Below are positions 42,504 to 50,260 of a stretch of DNA of 64,000 nucleotides, piece after piece. This DNA is from Engelhardtia mirabilis (GTDB taxonomy: Bacteria; Planctomycetota; UBA1135; GCA-002686595). Where the stretch lies: assembly GCF_007748095.1 (NCBI RefSeq), contig NZ_CP036287.1, positions 6,696,001-6,760,000 of the forward strand, written 5' to 3'. The notes under the pieces are model-generated. The model was given only the letters and a program-made list of their open reading frames with translations, made no database searches and was not told the DNA's origin. Made by a program: the position numbers and the translations under genes. Each line of letters starts with the position of its first letter. Position 1 is the first letter of the stretch.

Positions 42504-43000
42504 TCAACGCCCCCGTCGCCATGAAACCCAATCGACGTACCCGCATCCTGGTCGACCGGGACCTGCAACTGCGCTTCGCGCTGATCGTGCTGCTGGCTTC
42601 GACCAGCGCCGTCTTCATCCAGACGGCCCTGACCAGCTTCATGATCGGCCGCCTGGCCGAGCAATTGCCCAATGACGGTCGGGCCCTGATGACCGACGTG
42701 CCCGGAGCCCTGGCGCTCAACGCAGGCATCACCCTGGCAGTCACGGTCCCGTGGCTGGTGTTCCTCTCGCTCCTGGGCACCTTCCGCGTCTTCGGCCCGA
42801 TGGTCGGCTTCCGCAACTTCATGCGCGACGTGGCCGCGGGGCGTCGGAGTTCCGCACTCACGATCCGCAAGGGCGACCACCTGCAGGACGTGTGTGACCT
42901 GCTCAACGAAGTGACGGAGCCTCTGCGGGCGGACATCGCCGAGCGCCAGGGCAAGGGCGACGACGAGTCGAGTTCCGGAGCGATCGACCGAGCGGCGTAG
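42500..43000 (+). CDS. HAMP-domain-like two-helix membrane protein
   Basis: 166 residues from a GTG overlapping the previous stop (GTGA). Two transmembrane helices (about 24-45 and 73-95) are followed by GPMVGFRNFMRDVAAGRR and IRKGDHLQDVCDLLNEV, the two amphipathic helices of a HAMP domain, and then a short charged tail with no output domain. A HAMP protein without kinase or methyl-accepting part is unusual. It may modulate the pseudopilus machinery or partner a separate kinase. An internal ATG at codon 8 is an alternative start. Confidence 0.65.
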   Translation: MINAPVAMKPNRRTRILVDRDLQLRFALIVLLASTSAVFIQTALTSFMIGRLAEQLPNDGRALMTDVPGALALNAGITLAVTVPWLVFLSLLGTFRVFGPMVGFRNFMRDVAAGRRSSALTIRKGDHLQDVCDLLNEVTEPLRADIAERQGKGDDESSSGAIDRAA

Positions 43001-43020
43001 GCGGACGTCAGGTGCCAGGC

Positions 43021-43044
43021 ACAAAACCGCGGCCTACGCCGCGG
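43021..43044 (-). terminator. Rho-independent terminator with U tract after the membrane protein gene
   Basis: On the minus strand CCGCGGC and GCCGCGG form a 7-bp stem around a 4-base loop and are followed by TTTT. It starts 5 bases after the stop of the gene at 43049-44086. This is one of the few hairpins in the window with a clear U tract. Confidence 0.75.
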
Positions 43045-43048
43045 GCGG

Positions 43049-44086
43049 CTACATGGAAATCTGGAACTCGTCCTCGTCGGAGATCGGGTACTGGGGCCCG
43101 CCGGGCCCGCCGATGCGCTCCTTCCAGGGGTCGGCGCGCTTGGGCCGCACGACCCGCGAGCTGACCGCCAGGGCCGCCGCGTAGCGCGCTCCGTCGAAGA
43201 TCTGGCGCACCACGACCGTGGTCACGGTCAGCCCCAAGAGGGCGAGCACCCGCCACAGGCTGGCCGACTCGCGCAGGCCCTCTTGCAGTAGCGGCCCGGC
43301 GATCGCCCCGCAGCCCAACAGGAACGCGAAGTCGACCACGAACAGGAGCGCCATCGGACGCAGGGTCTGGATCGGGTGGCGCAGGATGGTCCCGAGCGCG
43401 CGCAGGGAGCCGAAGACGACCGAACTCTGGCTCTGCAACGCGATCCGCACGCGGGTGTAGGTCGCCCAGGTCCACAGGCCGGACAAGGTCAGGGCGTAGA
43501 GGCCGTCCTGGAGCCAGACCAGGCGACGCACGGTCAGCTCACTGGTGGCGAACTCGCTGTCGCCGCCGGGCCAGCCCATCCAGCCCTCGAGCACGACCTG
43601 GCGCCAGGTATCGCCAAGGAACAGACGCCCTGCGATGTCGGTCAGCACCAGGAACAGCAGCGACAGGCGCACGAAACGCCAGAAGTAGCGCACGCCCCCG
43701 TGGAAGTAGCGCCGCGTGACACTGGTGCGCGAGGGGTCGAGCAGGGTGCCGAGCCAACCGCCGGCGGTGAACACGCCGAAGAAGACTGCCACCAATGCCA
43801 GCCAACCGGCCGTGGTCGCGAGGGAGTCGTAGAGCTGCGACAGTCCCTGTGCCTGGTCGGTGCGGAAGGTCGCGTCCATGTTGAACGCCTGACTGCCGGG
43901 GGCATAGCGCGTGGCCACCGTGTCGGCGACCCAGGCGTGGGTCGGCAGGGTCACCACCAAGGCCAGGGCGCACACGCCGATGGAGCTGAAGACCCAGGCC
44001 ATCGGTCGCACGAAGGCACGCCGCAGGGCGACGAGAAAGACGGGCGTGTCGAGGCGGGCGCGCCCGCGTTCGGAGGACAGTTCCAT
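43049..44086 (-). CDS. Multi-pass membrane protein of unknown function, coupled to the M1 peptidase
   Basis: 345 residues with about six hydrophobic helices (for example PMAWVFSSIGVCALALVV, GWLALVAVFFGVFTAGGWL and LLFVVDFAFLLGCGAIAGPLL) and a charged C-terminal tail ending DEDEFQISM. No family is recognised. The ATG at 44086 begins 2 bases after the M1 peptidase stop, so it is very probably translated from the same mRNA. It could be a permease-like or anchoring partner for the lipoprotein peptidase, or a stress-type membrane protein; the sequence does not decide. Confidence 0.65.
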   Translation of the reverse strand: MELSSERGRARLDTPVFLVALRRAFVRPMAWVFSSIGVCALALVVTLPTHAWVADTVATRYAPGSQAFNMDATFRTDQAQGLSQLYDSLATTAGWLALVAVFFGVFTAGGWLGTLLDPSRTSVTRRYFHGGVRYFWRFVRLSLLFLVLTDIAGRLFLGDTWRQVVLEGWMGWPGGDSEFATSELTVRRLVWLQDGLYALTLSGLWTWATYTRVRIALQSQSSVVFGSLRALGTILRHPIQTLRPMALLFVVDFAFLLGCGAIAGPLLQEGLRESASLWRVLALLGLTVTTVVVRQIFDGARYAAALAVSSRVVRPKRADPWKERIGGPGGPQYPISDEDEFQISM

Positions 44087-44088
44087 GG

Positions 44089-46908
44089 TCAGCCCCCGAA
44101 ACCCTTGTACCAGTGCATCGCGTGGGCCGCTTGGCCGAACACGCGCTCGGCCCAACGCAGGGCGGTGACCGACTCGGAGTCCGCATACCACTCGTTGTTC
44201 GAGCGGTCGGTATCGATGAAGTAGCCGCGGTCGGGGTCGACGGCGGCGCTCTTCAACTTCGAGGCGCTGGCGTAGGTGAGCTTGATCCAGCGCCGCCCGA
44301 GCTGTTCTTCGCGGGTCCAGGTGTACTCCTCGATGGCCCCGTCCTCGAACTCGAGGCGCACGAGCACCGGTAGGGAGAGGGAGCCGCTGCGCTCGACGGT
44401 CACTTCAACGGTCCACGGGCGGTCCGGGCCGTCCGTGTCGGAGCTCGCGGCGCTCTCGGTGGAAGAGTCGTCGGAGTCGGAACCAGCGGGACCATCCAAG
44501 GTCGTCGGTCCACCGGTCGCGGCTGGGCTCGCATCCTCTGCGCCCCCGGCAGCCGCTGCCCTTCCGCCGCCGATGTCGCCTCCGTCCCCGGCCCCTCCGT
44601 CCCCGGCCCCTCCGACGCCCGGCTGCTCCGCCGGCTCCAGGCCCAGCTCACCATCACCCGCCTGCGCCTCATCGGCGCTCGGGTCGGAGCCCGCTTCCTC
44701 GATGACGAAGCGCCCGTCCTCGTCCATGAAGGCGCCCAGCTCCGCGCCCTCGCGACGCTGGGACACCCCGATCGACCAGTCGACCGTGCCCGTCCCGCGG
44801 AACATCTCGTCGAAGTACCAGCCGAGCTCGAGGTCGAGCCCGGTGCCCTGCTCGAACGAGTTGAAGAAGTCGTCGGGGTAGGGATGGCCGAAGCGCCAAT
44901 CCCGGGCGAAGGCCCGCATACCGCGCAAGAATGCCGAGTCGCCGTCCTGACCCGAGGCCGCGCTCAGGAAGGCCGGCGTCGAGCGCAGGACCGTCGCCGT
45001 GCGCGCATAGGTGTTGGTGTAGTGGCTGCCGCGATCGACCGAGTTCCAGGCCCAGTTGTCGATCGGGTCGCGGTCGGCGTTCGAGAGGTAGCCGCTGCGG
45101 TCACTCCAACGGGGGTCGCTCTCGCGCGGCGCCGCGGTCAGCAGCGGTTGGTCGCGCCACCAGTCGACGAAGCCGCTGGAGCGCACCGGTCGAACCTGGG
45201 CGAAGTCGTCCAACCCGAGCCACTCGAGGGGCGGAACGGGCACTCGCCGCAGGGCCATGGCGCTGCCCGCCGAGCCGGTGCCGACGCGCAGGAGCCGCAC
45301 GCCGCGCAGGGGCACCCCGCCGTAGCTGGTGGTGTCTTGGCTGTCGCCCCAGACCCGAGCGATCACCTCGGAGTCGGCGTAGGAGTTGAGGCCCTCGTCC
45401 AGCCAGGCGGCCTCGAACTCGTTGTTGCCCGAGAGCATGTAGAACCACTGGTGCCCAGCCTCGTGCACGGTGACGCCCTCGGGCGAGTGCATCCAGGGAT
45501 GGCTGAACAGGCGCGTGCCCGCGGTGAAGATCGTCGGGTACTCCATGCCGCCCGCGGCCGAGGCGCCCCACGCGGGGTCGACCACGGTGATGCGCTCGAA
45601 GGGGTACTCGCCGAACCACAGGCCGTAGAAGAACAGCGCGGCACAGGTGGCGTGGATGTGGCGATCGGCTTGGACCTCGCGCTCGGGCTGGATCAGCGCC
45701 TCGACGGTCACCTCGCGCAGGCCGGGAACGAAGTCCTCGCCGAAGGCCCGGCGCGCCCGCTCGACCTCTTCGGGGTAGCGGTCGGCCCACTCCTGGAAGC
45801 GGAAGGTCTTGGACTTGGTGTAGAAGTCGGGATCGGCCGTCCACATGAAGTCGTGGACCAGGAGCTCGCGGCCCGACTCCGGATCGGGGCGCTCGCGGTC
45901 GTCCATCGACGGCGCCGCAAAGCTGACCTCGACCCGATCCCCGCGCGCGAGCTCGCGCGTCTCCACGCCGCTGGCATAGACCCGATCGGCGAACTCGGCC
46001 GGCAGGTCGAGCACCACGTCGTAGGTGCCGTAGTCCGCGTACCACTCACTGAAGGCGTGGAACTGGTGGCAGTTCCATCCGCGCCCCTCTTCGTAGACGC
46101 CGAGCTTCGGGAACCACTGGGCGACCAGCAGGAAGTCGTCCTTGGTTCCGGTGCGGCGGCGCACCCGCGGCAGGCGCGACGACCAATCGACCAGGACCTC
46201 GGCGGTCTCCCCGGGCTCCACGGCCTCGGGCAGCTCGACCCGGAACACGGTCCGGTCGGCAGTGTTTCCGTCGGTGGGCTGCTCCCAGGTCAGGCTCGGC
46301 GCGAGGTCCAGCTCGCTGCCGTCTGCCCGCCGCAGCCGGATCGACTCGATCTCGCTCCAACCCCAGCCGTCGGTCATCAGGTGACCGCGCAGGCGCCCGC
46401 CCGCCGCGGTCAGGTGGGTGGTGCGGTTGTTCGCGAAGGCGTTGAGGTAGAGGTGGAACCACAGCTCCTCGACCGAGTCCGAGGTGTTGTTGGTCCAACG
46501 CAGGGTCTCGCGGCCGGACAGGTCGAAGCGCGGCTGGCCGTCGACGACGATCGGCTCGACCCGCGCCCGGATGGTGTAGTCCGTGCGGCAGCGGCCGCCC
46601 GCGCCCAGGGTCTCGAGGACCGGCCCCTGGACGAAACTGTCGCGCCGGGGCCCGCCGCCGCTCTCGACCCGCCTGGGCTGCGGGGGTCCTTCGGGCTCTT
46701 GGAGGCCCGCGCCCTGGGACTGTGGGCTCCCCTGGACTGGGGCGACGAACTCCACGGACCCGGAACTATCTTCCCCCTCCTGGCACGCCGCTGCGGCCGG
46801 AGCCAACAGCAGGCAGGCCAGGCCGGCCGATGAGAGTAGCTCGATCAGCCCCGTGAAGGGCGGCTGCCCGGCGCCGGTGCCCGTGGCTCGATGGCTTCCT
46901 AAATCCAT
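44089..46908 (-). CDS. Lipoprotein M1-family aminopeptidase-like metalloprotease
   Basis: 939 residues. The leader ends APAAAAC (Cys42), a probable lipobox followed by acidic residues. After a Pro/Gln/Gly-rich linker comes an M1-type N-terminal beta domain, then the catalytic domain: GGMEYP near 453-458 replaces the usual GAMEN exopeptidase motif, HEAGHQW at 482-488 binds zinc, and Glu505 in AWLDEGLNSYAD is the third ligand. At about 745-815 there is a Gly/Ala/Ser/Asp linker with GGAGDGG repeats, then a short beta tail. It is likely a cell-surface or periplasmic peptidase. It is coupled to the membrane protein gene downstream. Confidence 0.85.
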   Translation of the reverse strand: MDLGSHRATGTGAGQPPFTGLIELLSSAGLACLLLAPAAAACQEGEDSSGSVEFVAPVQGSPQSQGAGLQEPEGPPQPRRVESGGGPRRDSFVQGPVLETLGAGGRCRTDYTIRARVEPIVVDGQPRFDLSGRETLRWTNNTSDSVEELWFHLYLNAFANNRTTHLTAAGGRLRGHLMTDGWGWSEIESIRLRRADGSELDLAPSLTWEQPTDGNTADRTVFRVELPEAVEPGETAEVLVDWSSRLPRVRRRTGTKDDFLLVAQWFPKLGVYEEGRGWNCHQFHAFSEWYADYGTYDVVLDLPAEFADRVYASGVETRELARGDRVEVSFAAPSMDDRERPDPESGRELLVHDFMWTADPDFYTKSKTFRFQEWADRYPEEVERARRAFGEDFVPGLREVTVEALIQPEREVQADRHIHATCAALFFYGLWFGEYPFERITVVDPAWGASAAGGMEYPTIFTAGTRLFSHPWMHSPEGVTVHEAGHQWFYMLSGNNEFEAAWLDEGLNSYADSEVIARVWGDSQDTTSYGGVPLRGVRLLRVGTGSAGSAMALRRVPVPPLEWLGLDDFAQVRPVRSSGFVDWWRDQPLLTAAPRESDPRWSDRSGYLSNADRDPIDNWAWNSVDRGSHYTNTYARTATVLRSTPAFLSAASGQDGDSAFLRGMRAFARDWRFGHPYPDDFFNSFEQGTGLDLELGWYFDEMFRGTGTVDWSIGVSQRREGAELGAFMDEDGRFVIEEAGSDPSADEAQAGDGELGLEPAEQPGVGGAGDGGAGDGGDIGGGRAAAAGGAEDASPAATGGPTTLDGPAGSDSDDSSTESAASSDTDGPDRPWTVEVTVERSGSLSLPVLVRLEFEDGAIEEYTWTREEQLGRRWIKLTYASASKLKSAAVDPDRGYFIDTDRSNNEWYADSESVTALRWAERVFGQAAHAMHWYKGFGG

Positions 46909-46986
46909 GCAGGATAGAGACTTGAGCCGCAGGGACGAGGGAGGCGAGAGGCCCCACGGGCACGCCCAGGATTCTAGGCGAATCCG

Positions 46987-47014
46987 CTCATGCCCGCACG
47001 GAGGGCTCCGATAA
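46987..47014 (+). promoter_or_regulatory. Candidate sigma-28-type promoter of the flgM-like gene
   Basis: CTCA (46987-46990), 17 bases, then CCGATAA (47008-47014) resembles the flagellar sigma-28 promoter, whose -10 box is GCCGATAA. It lies 46 bases before the ATG. The same motif occurs in front of fliD with nearly the same distance, which raises confidence; the -35 box is a poor match to TAAA. Confidence 0.4.
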
Positions 47015-47060
47015 AGAGGCTGGCCTCAGGACTTCCCAGAAGGGCCAGAAGGAATCCGAC

Positions 47061-47648
47061 ATGGACATCCGCAGCAACGACCCCAATTTCCGCCGCAGCC
47101 AGGCCGCCGACCACAAGACGGCCCGCATCCAAGCCCACCGCCTCAAGCAACAGGGCCTCGAGCAGGGCGGCGAGACCGACAACCGCCACGAGGGCGGCAG
47201 CCGCCGAATCCAAGCTCACCGTCACAAGATGCAGGAGGCCGAGGCCAAGCCGGTGCCCCTGCCCACGACGGACGACCACCAGACCGCCCGCATCCAGGCC
47301 CACCGCCTCAAGATGCAGGAAGCCGAAGGCACCCCGGTGCCCCTGCCGACGACGGGCGACCACCAGACCGCCCGGATCCAGGCCCACCGGCTGAAGAACC
47401 AGGCCCTCGAGGAAGCCGGCCAGGCGCGCACCGATGCCCCTGCCGCCCGCCAGGTCACCGGTCTCGACCGCATCGACCTCTCCGAGAGCGCCCGCGCCGC
47501 CGCCCGCGTGGTGGACAACGCCGCCACGCCCCCGGACCGCCTGGCCGCCCTGCGCGAGCTCTACCAGAGCGGCCGCCTCAACTCGCCCGAGCGCCTCGAA
47601 CGAGCCGCCGCCGCGATCCTCGGCAAGTCCGTGGACCAGCTCGGCTGA
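47061..47648 (+). CDS. flgM: FlgM-like anti-sigma-28 factor candidate with N-terminal repeats
   Basis: 195 residues preceded by a good ribosome-binding site (GAAGGA, 7 bases from the ATG). The C-terminal 60 residues, LDRIDLSESARAAARV through DRLAALRELYQSGRLNSPE and AAAAILG, resemble the sigma-binding region of FlgM: a V/IxLS start, then an Arg-containing helix, a Gly turn and a final helix. The first 115 residues hold four repeats of ARIQAHRxK spaced 27-28 residues, which normal FlgM (about 95 residues) lacks. FlgM holds sigma-28 inactive until it is exported through the flagellum, and fliA lies 3 kb away. The assignment is tentative; the repeats are basic and glutamine-rich with unknown role. 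Confidence 0.55.
   Translation: MDIRSNDPNFRRSQAADHKTARIQAHRLKQQGLEQGGETDNRHEGGSRRIQAHRHKMQEAEAKPVPLPTTDDHQTARIQAHRLKMQEAEGTPVPLPTTGDHQTARIQAHRLKNQALEEAGQARTDAPAARQVTGLDRIDLSESARAAARVVDNAATPPDRLAALRELYQSGRLNSPERLERAAAAILGKSVDQLG
47103..47420 (+). repeat. Four in-frame tandem repeats within the flgM-like gene
   Basis: RIQAH recurs at residues 22, 49, 77 and 105. Units are about 81-84 bases; units two to four also share KMQEAE and PVPLPTT with close DNA identity, so copy number may vary by slippage. Confidence 0.85.
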
Positions 47649-47737
47649 TCAGAGGGGTCGACCCCCTCGACCTCGCTGCTGCCCCATCCTGTCTCGTGCG
47701 GGCCTCGGCCCGACCACTGAACCCCGTCGCGCTCCGC

Positions 47738-47901
47738 TAGTGTCCTGGATCAGAAATTCGGCGTCACTGCCCGGAGGTCCGATCGATGCTGGCTAGGCGC
47801 GCCGACGACGCGTATCCGCTGCGATACTCGGAGGAGGCGCAACGACGCCAGCGGCGATCGGAGCCCGGGAAGTGACGCCGAATTTCTGATCCAGGACACT
47901 A
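47738..47901. mobile_element. Palindromic MITE-like element, copy 1
   Basis: A 164-base element with perfect 30-base terminal inverted repeats (47738-47767 and 47872-47901) starting TAGTGTCCTGG and ending CCAGGACACTA. Beyond the 30 bases the arms still pair with a few mismatches through TCCGATCG, so nearly the whole unit can fold. TA at both ends fits insertion into TA by an IS630/Tc1-like transposase, but no transposase gene is in the window. It lies 90 bases after the flgM-like stop and could also terminate that transcript. Confidence 0.75.
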
Positions 47902-48411
47902 GGTGCGACGGGGTTCTTGGTTGGAGGGCAGTCGACTGGGCAAGGCCGCCGTGGCCGCGAGCCGAAGCCGCCCTCTCGCGAGCTCGCCCATCGGTCGCCA
48001 GGACCAACCGCGACATGGGCCTCGACCAGGCGATGGATGCGCTCCAGGGGCCGGAGATGATCGCCGACGAGCCGGTGCCGAGCTGGAAGTCGCCGGCCAC
48101 GGCAGTCGGGAATGGATCTGGCCCTTGGCTTCAAGCTCGCAGCCGGAGAGCTTCGTCTTGCAGTCGATGAACCACGCACCTTGGCTCGCCGTCATGTTCG
48201 CCTGGATCAGCTGTGCCGCAGCCGCGGCGCGAATCGCACGACTACTGAAGTCGTTCGCGCAGTCCTGCGCCGGCGCGCGGTCATCGATCCAGGCCGTGCC
48301 GGTGTTGCCCGTGCGCTCCAGCACGTCGTGGCCCTGATGAAGGCCGAGGCCGCGCACGAGGCAGGTCTGGGCGAATGCGGGGCACAGCACCGAGGACGCT
48401 GACAGGTCGAC
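47902..48411. other. Decayed sequence between the two palindromic elements, no intact gene
   Basis: Protein-like stretches appear in different frames (for example RDMGLDQAMDALQGPEMI on plus near 48014-48070 and GHDVLERTGNTGTAWIDD on minus near 48280-48340), but none extends into a credible gene. GC is lower than the flanks. It looks like remains of inserted DNA; identity unknown. Confidence 0.4.
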
Positions 48412-48576
48412 CAGTGTCCTGGTTCAGGAATTCGGCGTCACGGCCCGGAAGTCCGATCGATGCTGGCTAGGCGAGCCGACGACGCGTATCCGCTGCGATA
48501 CTCGGAGGAGGCGCTGGCGACGCCAGCGGCGATCGGAGCCCGGGAAGTGACGCCGAATTCCTGAACCAGGACACTA
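48412..48576. mobile_element. Palindromic MITE-like element, copy 2
   Basis: A 165-base copy in the same orientation as the first and mostly identical inside. Its arms (48412-48441 and 48547-48576) read GGTTCAGGAATTC where copy 1 has GGATCAGAAATTC, and both arms changed together, so pairing is kept; the only arm mismatch is the outermost base (C instead of T at 48412). It lies 46 bases after the stop of the flagellar lipoprotein gene and could end that operon. Confidence 0.75.
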
Positions 48577-48622
48577 GTCCGACTCTAGCCCGCGCGCCGA
48601 CCTCGATGGGCAGGCGCCCCGC

Positions 48623-49255
48623 TCAGAGCTGCTGCGCGAGCTGCCAGGCGGCGAAGCGCACGAAGCGTTGGGGCGAGCTGAGCGCCACTTCCCAGCGGGA
48701 GCCGCCGTCGCGGGCGCCGTCTTCGCGGCCGTAGTAGGCGACCAGGGCCTTGCGGACGGGCTCGTCGGTGGCGTCGAGTTCGACGCTGGCGTTCCAGATC
48801 ACTTGTCCCGTGTCGACGGAGACCAGCTCGGCGTAGAGGCCCACGGCCAGGGGCGCGTAGACGCGCTCGCGGGTGATCTCGAGGTGCAGCACGGCGTCGA
48901 CGCGGTAGCGCTCGGCGACGCCCAGGAGCCCGTCGATCGACCAGTGGCCGTCGAGGCGCGGCGAGTGCAGCGGCAGCTCGTCGAGGTCGAAGGCGCGCAG
49001 GGCGATGACCTCGTAGGGCGTGCCGGAGGCGACGAAGGAGGTGAAGTCCTCCTGGAGGGCGCGCAGCTCCGGGCCTTGCGGGCCGTCCGCGTCGGGCGGA
49101 CCGTCGACGGGCAGCACGGCTACCCGCGCGATGGCGTAGGTGTCGAAGTCGGGCGCGACCCGCGCGTGCGAGAGCAGCGGGACGGTGGGCGCCATGCAGC
49201 CCGCGAGGAGCGACCCTGCGGCCAGGACCGCGGCCGTGGCGACGCGCGCGATCAC
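48623..49255 (-). CDS. Flagellar-operon lipoprotein with CsgG/FlgO-like fold
   Basis: 210 residues from a GTG overlapping the previous stop by 4 bases. LAAGSLLAGC gives a lipobox at Cys20. The mature domain, RVAVLPVDG, LQEDFTSFVASGT, LGVAERYRVDAVLHLEI, YAPLAVGLYAELVSVDTGQVIWN, has the order of small outer-membrane-associated alpha/beta domains such as FlgO, LpoB or CsgG, but without enough similarity to pick one. As the last gene of the fliA-containing unit it may contribute to the outer-membrane passage of the flagellum or to a cell-wall enzyme; inference only. Confidence 0.6.
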   Translation of the reverse strand: MIARVATAAVLAAGSLLAGCMAPTVPLLSHARVAPDFDTYAIARVAVLPVDGPPDADGPQGPELRALQEDFTSFVASGTPYEVIALRAFDLDELPLHSPRLDGHWSIDGLLGVAERYRVDAVLHLEITRERVYAPLAVGLYAELVSVDTGQVIWNASVELDATDEPVRKALVAYYGREDGARDGGSRWEVALSSPQRFVRFAAWQLAQQL

Positions 49256-50040
49256 GGCTGCTTCGCGCCGGCCGCGGGGGCCGGGACCGCGCGCTGCTTG
49301 TCGATCAGGATCTGGATCAGGTCCTTCTCCGACTCCAGACGTCGGATCTGGGCCGTGACCAGGCGCGCCGACAGGTCGGCGTTCTGGGCCTCGAGGTCGG
49401 CGATGCGCTTGTCCTTGGTGTTCTGCACCTGCTCGAGCTCGGCGCGGCCGAAGTCGCCGGCCTGGAGGTCGTGCTGCAACTCGACGATGCGCTCTTGCAT
49501 CAACTCGAGTTGGCCCGTGAGGGCTTCCACCTCGATCCGCAGCGAGTCGCGCTCCTCGAGCACCGCTTGGTACTGCTGCAGCATCAGCGGACGACCGGTG
49601 CCGCCGGGCTCCAGGTCGCGGGCGGGCGCGTCCAGGGCCATGCGGCTGCCCGCCGGCTCGGCGTAGACCACCCCGCCGTCGCCGTAGAGCGGCGTGGTCG
49701 GGCCGGGCTTCTGGGTGAAGGGGGCGGTGATGCCGGTCGAACCCGGACCGACCACGCGCGCCGCGTCGGCGGCCGCCGTTTGCCCCGGGGGCGTGGCCGA
49801 GTAGGCGCCGCCGCCCTGGCCCAGCTCCGAGCCGCCGCGAACCTGCGGTGCCCAGCCCGACATGCCCGCGGACTGCGCGGGCGAGTAGGCCTGCTGCAGT
49901 TGGCCGGAGCCGGCTGCTTGGCTCCCGGGCGTCGCGCCCGGTCGTGCGTAGTAGAGGGGCCCGGCGCAGGACGCCATGCCGAGGGTGCAGAGCAACCCGA
50001 GCTGGGCCGTGGCGAATCGTTGGTGCTTCATGCCTGTCAC
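49252..50040 (-). CDS. Coiled-coil lipoprotein in the flagellar operon
   Basis: 262 residues from a GTG that overlaps the stop of the 70-residue gene (an ATG at 50031 is the alternative). The signal peptide ends LGMASC, a lipobox. The next 130 residues are rich in Gly, Ala, Pro, Gln and Ser and look disordered. Residues about 150-250 are a heptad-rich coiled coil (QAVLEERDSLRIEVEAL, LELMQERIVELQHDL, RIADLEAQNADLSA). No family is recognised. A lipid-anchored rod at the envelope, perhaps part of the flagellar base, is a reasonable guess from context. Confidence 0.6.
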   Translation of the reverse strand: MTGMKHQRFATAQLGLLCTLGMASCAGPLYYARPGATPGSQAAGSGQLQQAYSPAQSAGMSGWAPQVRGGSELGQGGGAYSATPPGQTAAADAARVVGPGSTGITAPFTQKPGPTTPLYGDGGVVYAEPAGSRMALDAPARDLEPGGTGRPLMLQQYQAVLEERDSLRIEVEALTGQLELMQERIVELQHDLQAGDFGRAELEQVQNTKDKRIADLEAQNADLSARLVTAQIRRLESEKDLIQILIDKQRAVPAPAAGAKQP

Positions 50041-50249
50041 TCCTCCGTGACGTCTCCCGCGGGATCGTCGCTCTCGACTTCGATGAGCGATCGCTCCCCA
50101 CAGGAACAGGTGAATTCGATGCCGACCACGCGCCCTTCCAGGCGCACCAGTCGTGCTGCTTTCTCGTGTTTCGACGAACCGGGCAGCGCCGCCGGCGGGT
50201 CGGCTCGGCGTGCGTCCAGTTGAACGCGATCGCGCTTGATGATCGTCAT
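50037..50249 (-). CDS. 70-residue protein downstream of fliA
   Basis: Short gene starting at the ATG 50249, 11 bases after the fliA stop, and overlapping the coiled-coil lipoprotein start by 4 bases. It begins TIIKRDRVQLDARR, ends with acidic residues (SDDPAGDVTEE) and has FTCSCGERSLIEV with two cysteines that could bind metal with partners. I recognise no family. Its snug fit between two genes and its open frame with normal codon use argue it is real; a regulatory or assembly role in the flagellar unit is only suggested by position. Confidence 0.55.
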   Translation of the reverse strand: MTIIKRDRVQLDARRADPPAALPGSSKHEKAARLVRLEGRVVGIEFTCSCGERSLIEVESDDPAGDVTEE

Positions 50250-50260
50250 GGCGCGGCGGC

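Noticed and set aside
47103..47420. Regular repeats considered as a CRISPR array
   Set aside because: The repeats are in frame inside a gene, have no unique spacers and encode a conserved protein motif.
48623..50101. A single 492-codon protein covering both lipoproteins
   Set aside because: Its first half is a shadow of the coiled-coil lipoprotein in another frame; a GTG at 49255 with a lipobox marks the real gene.
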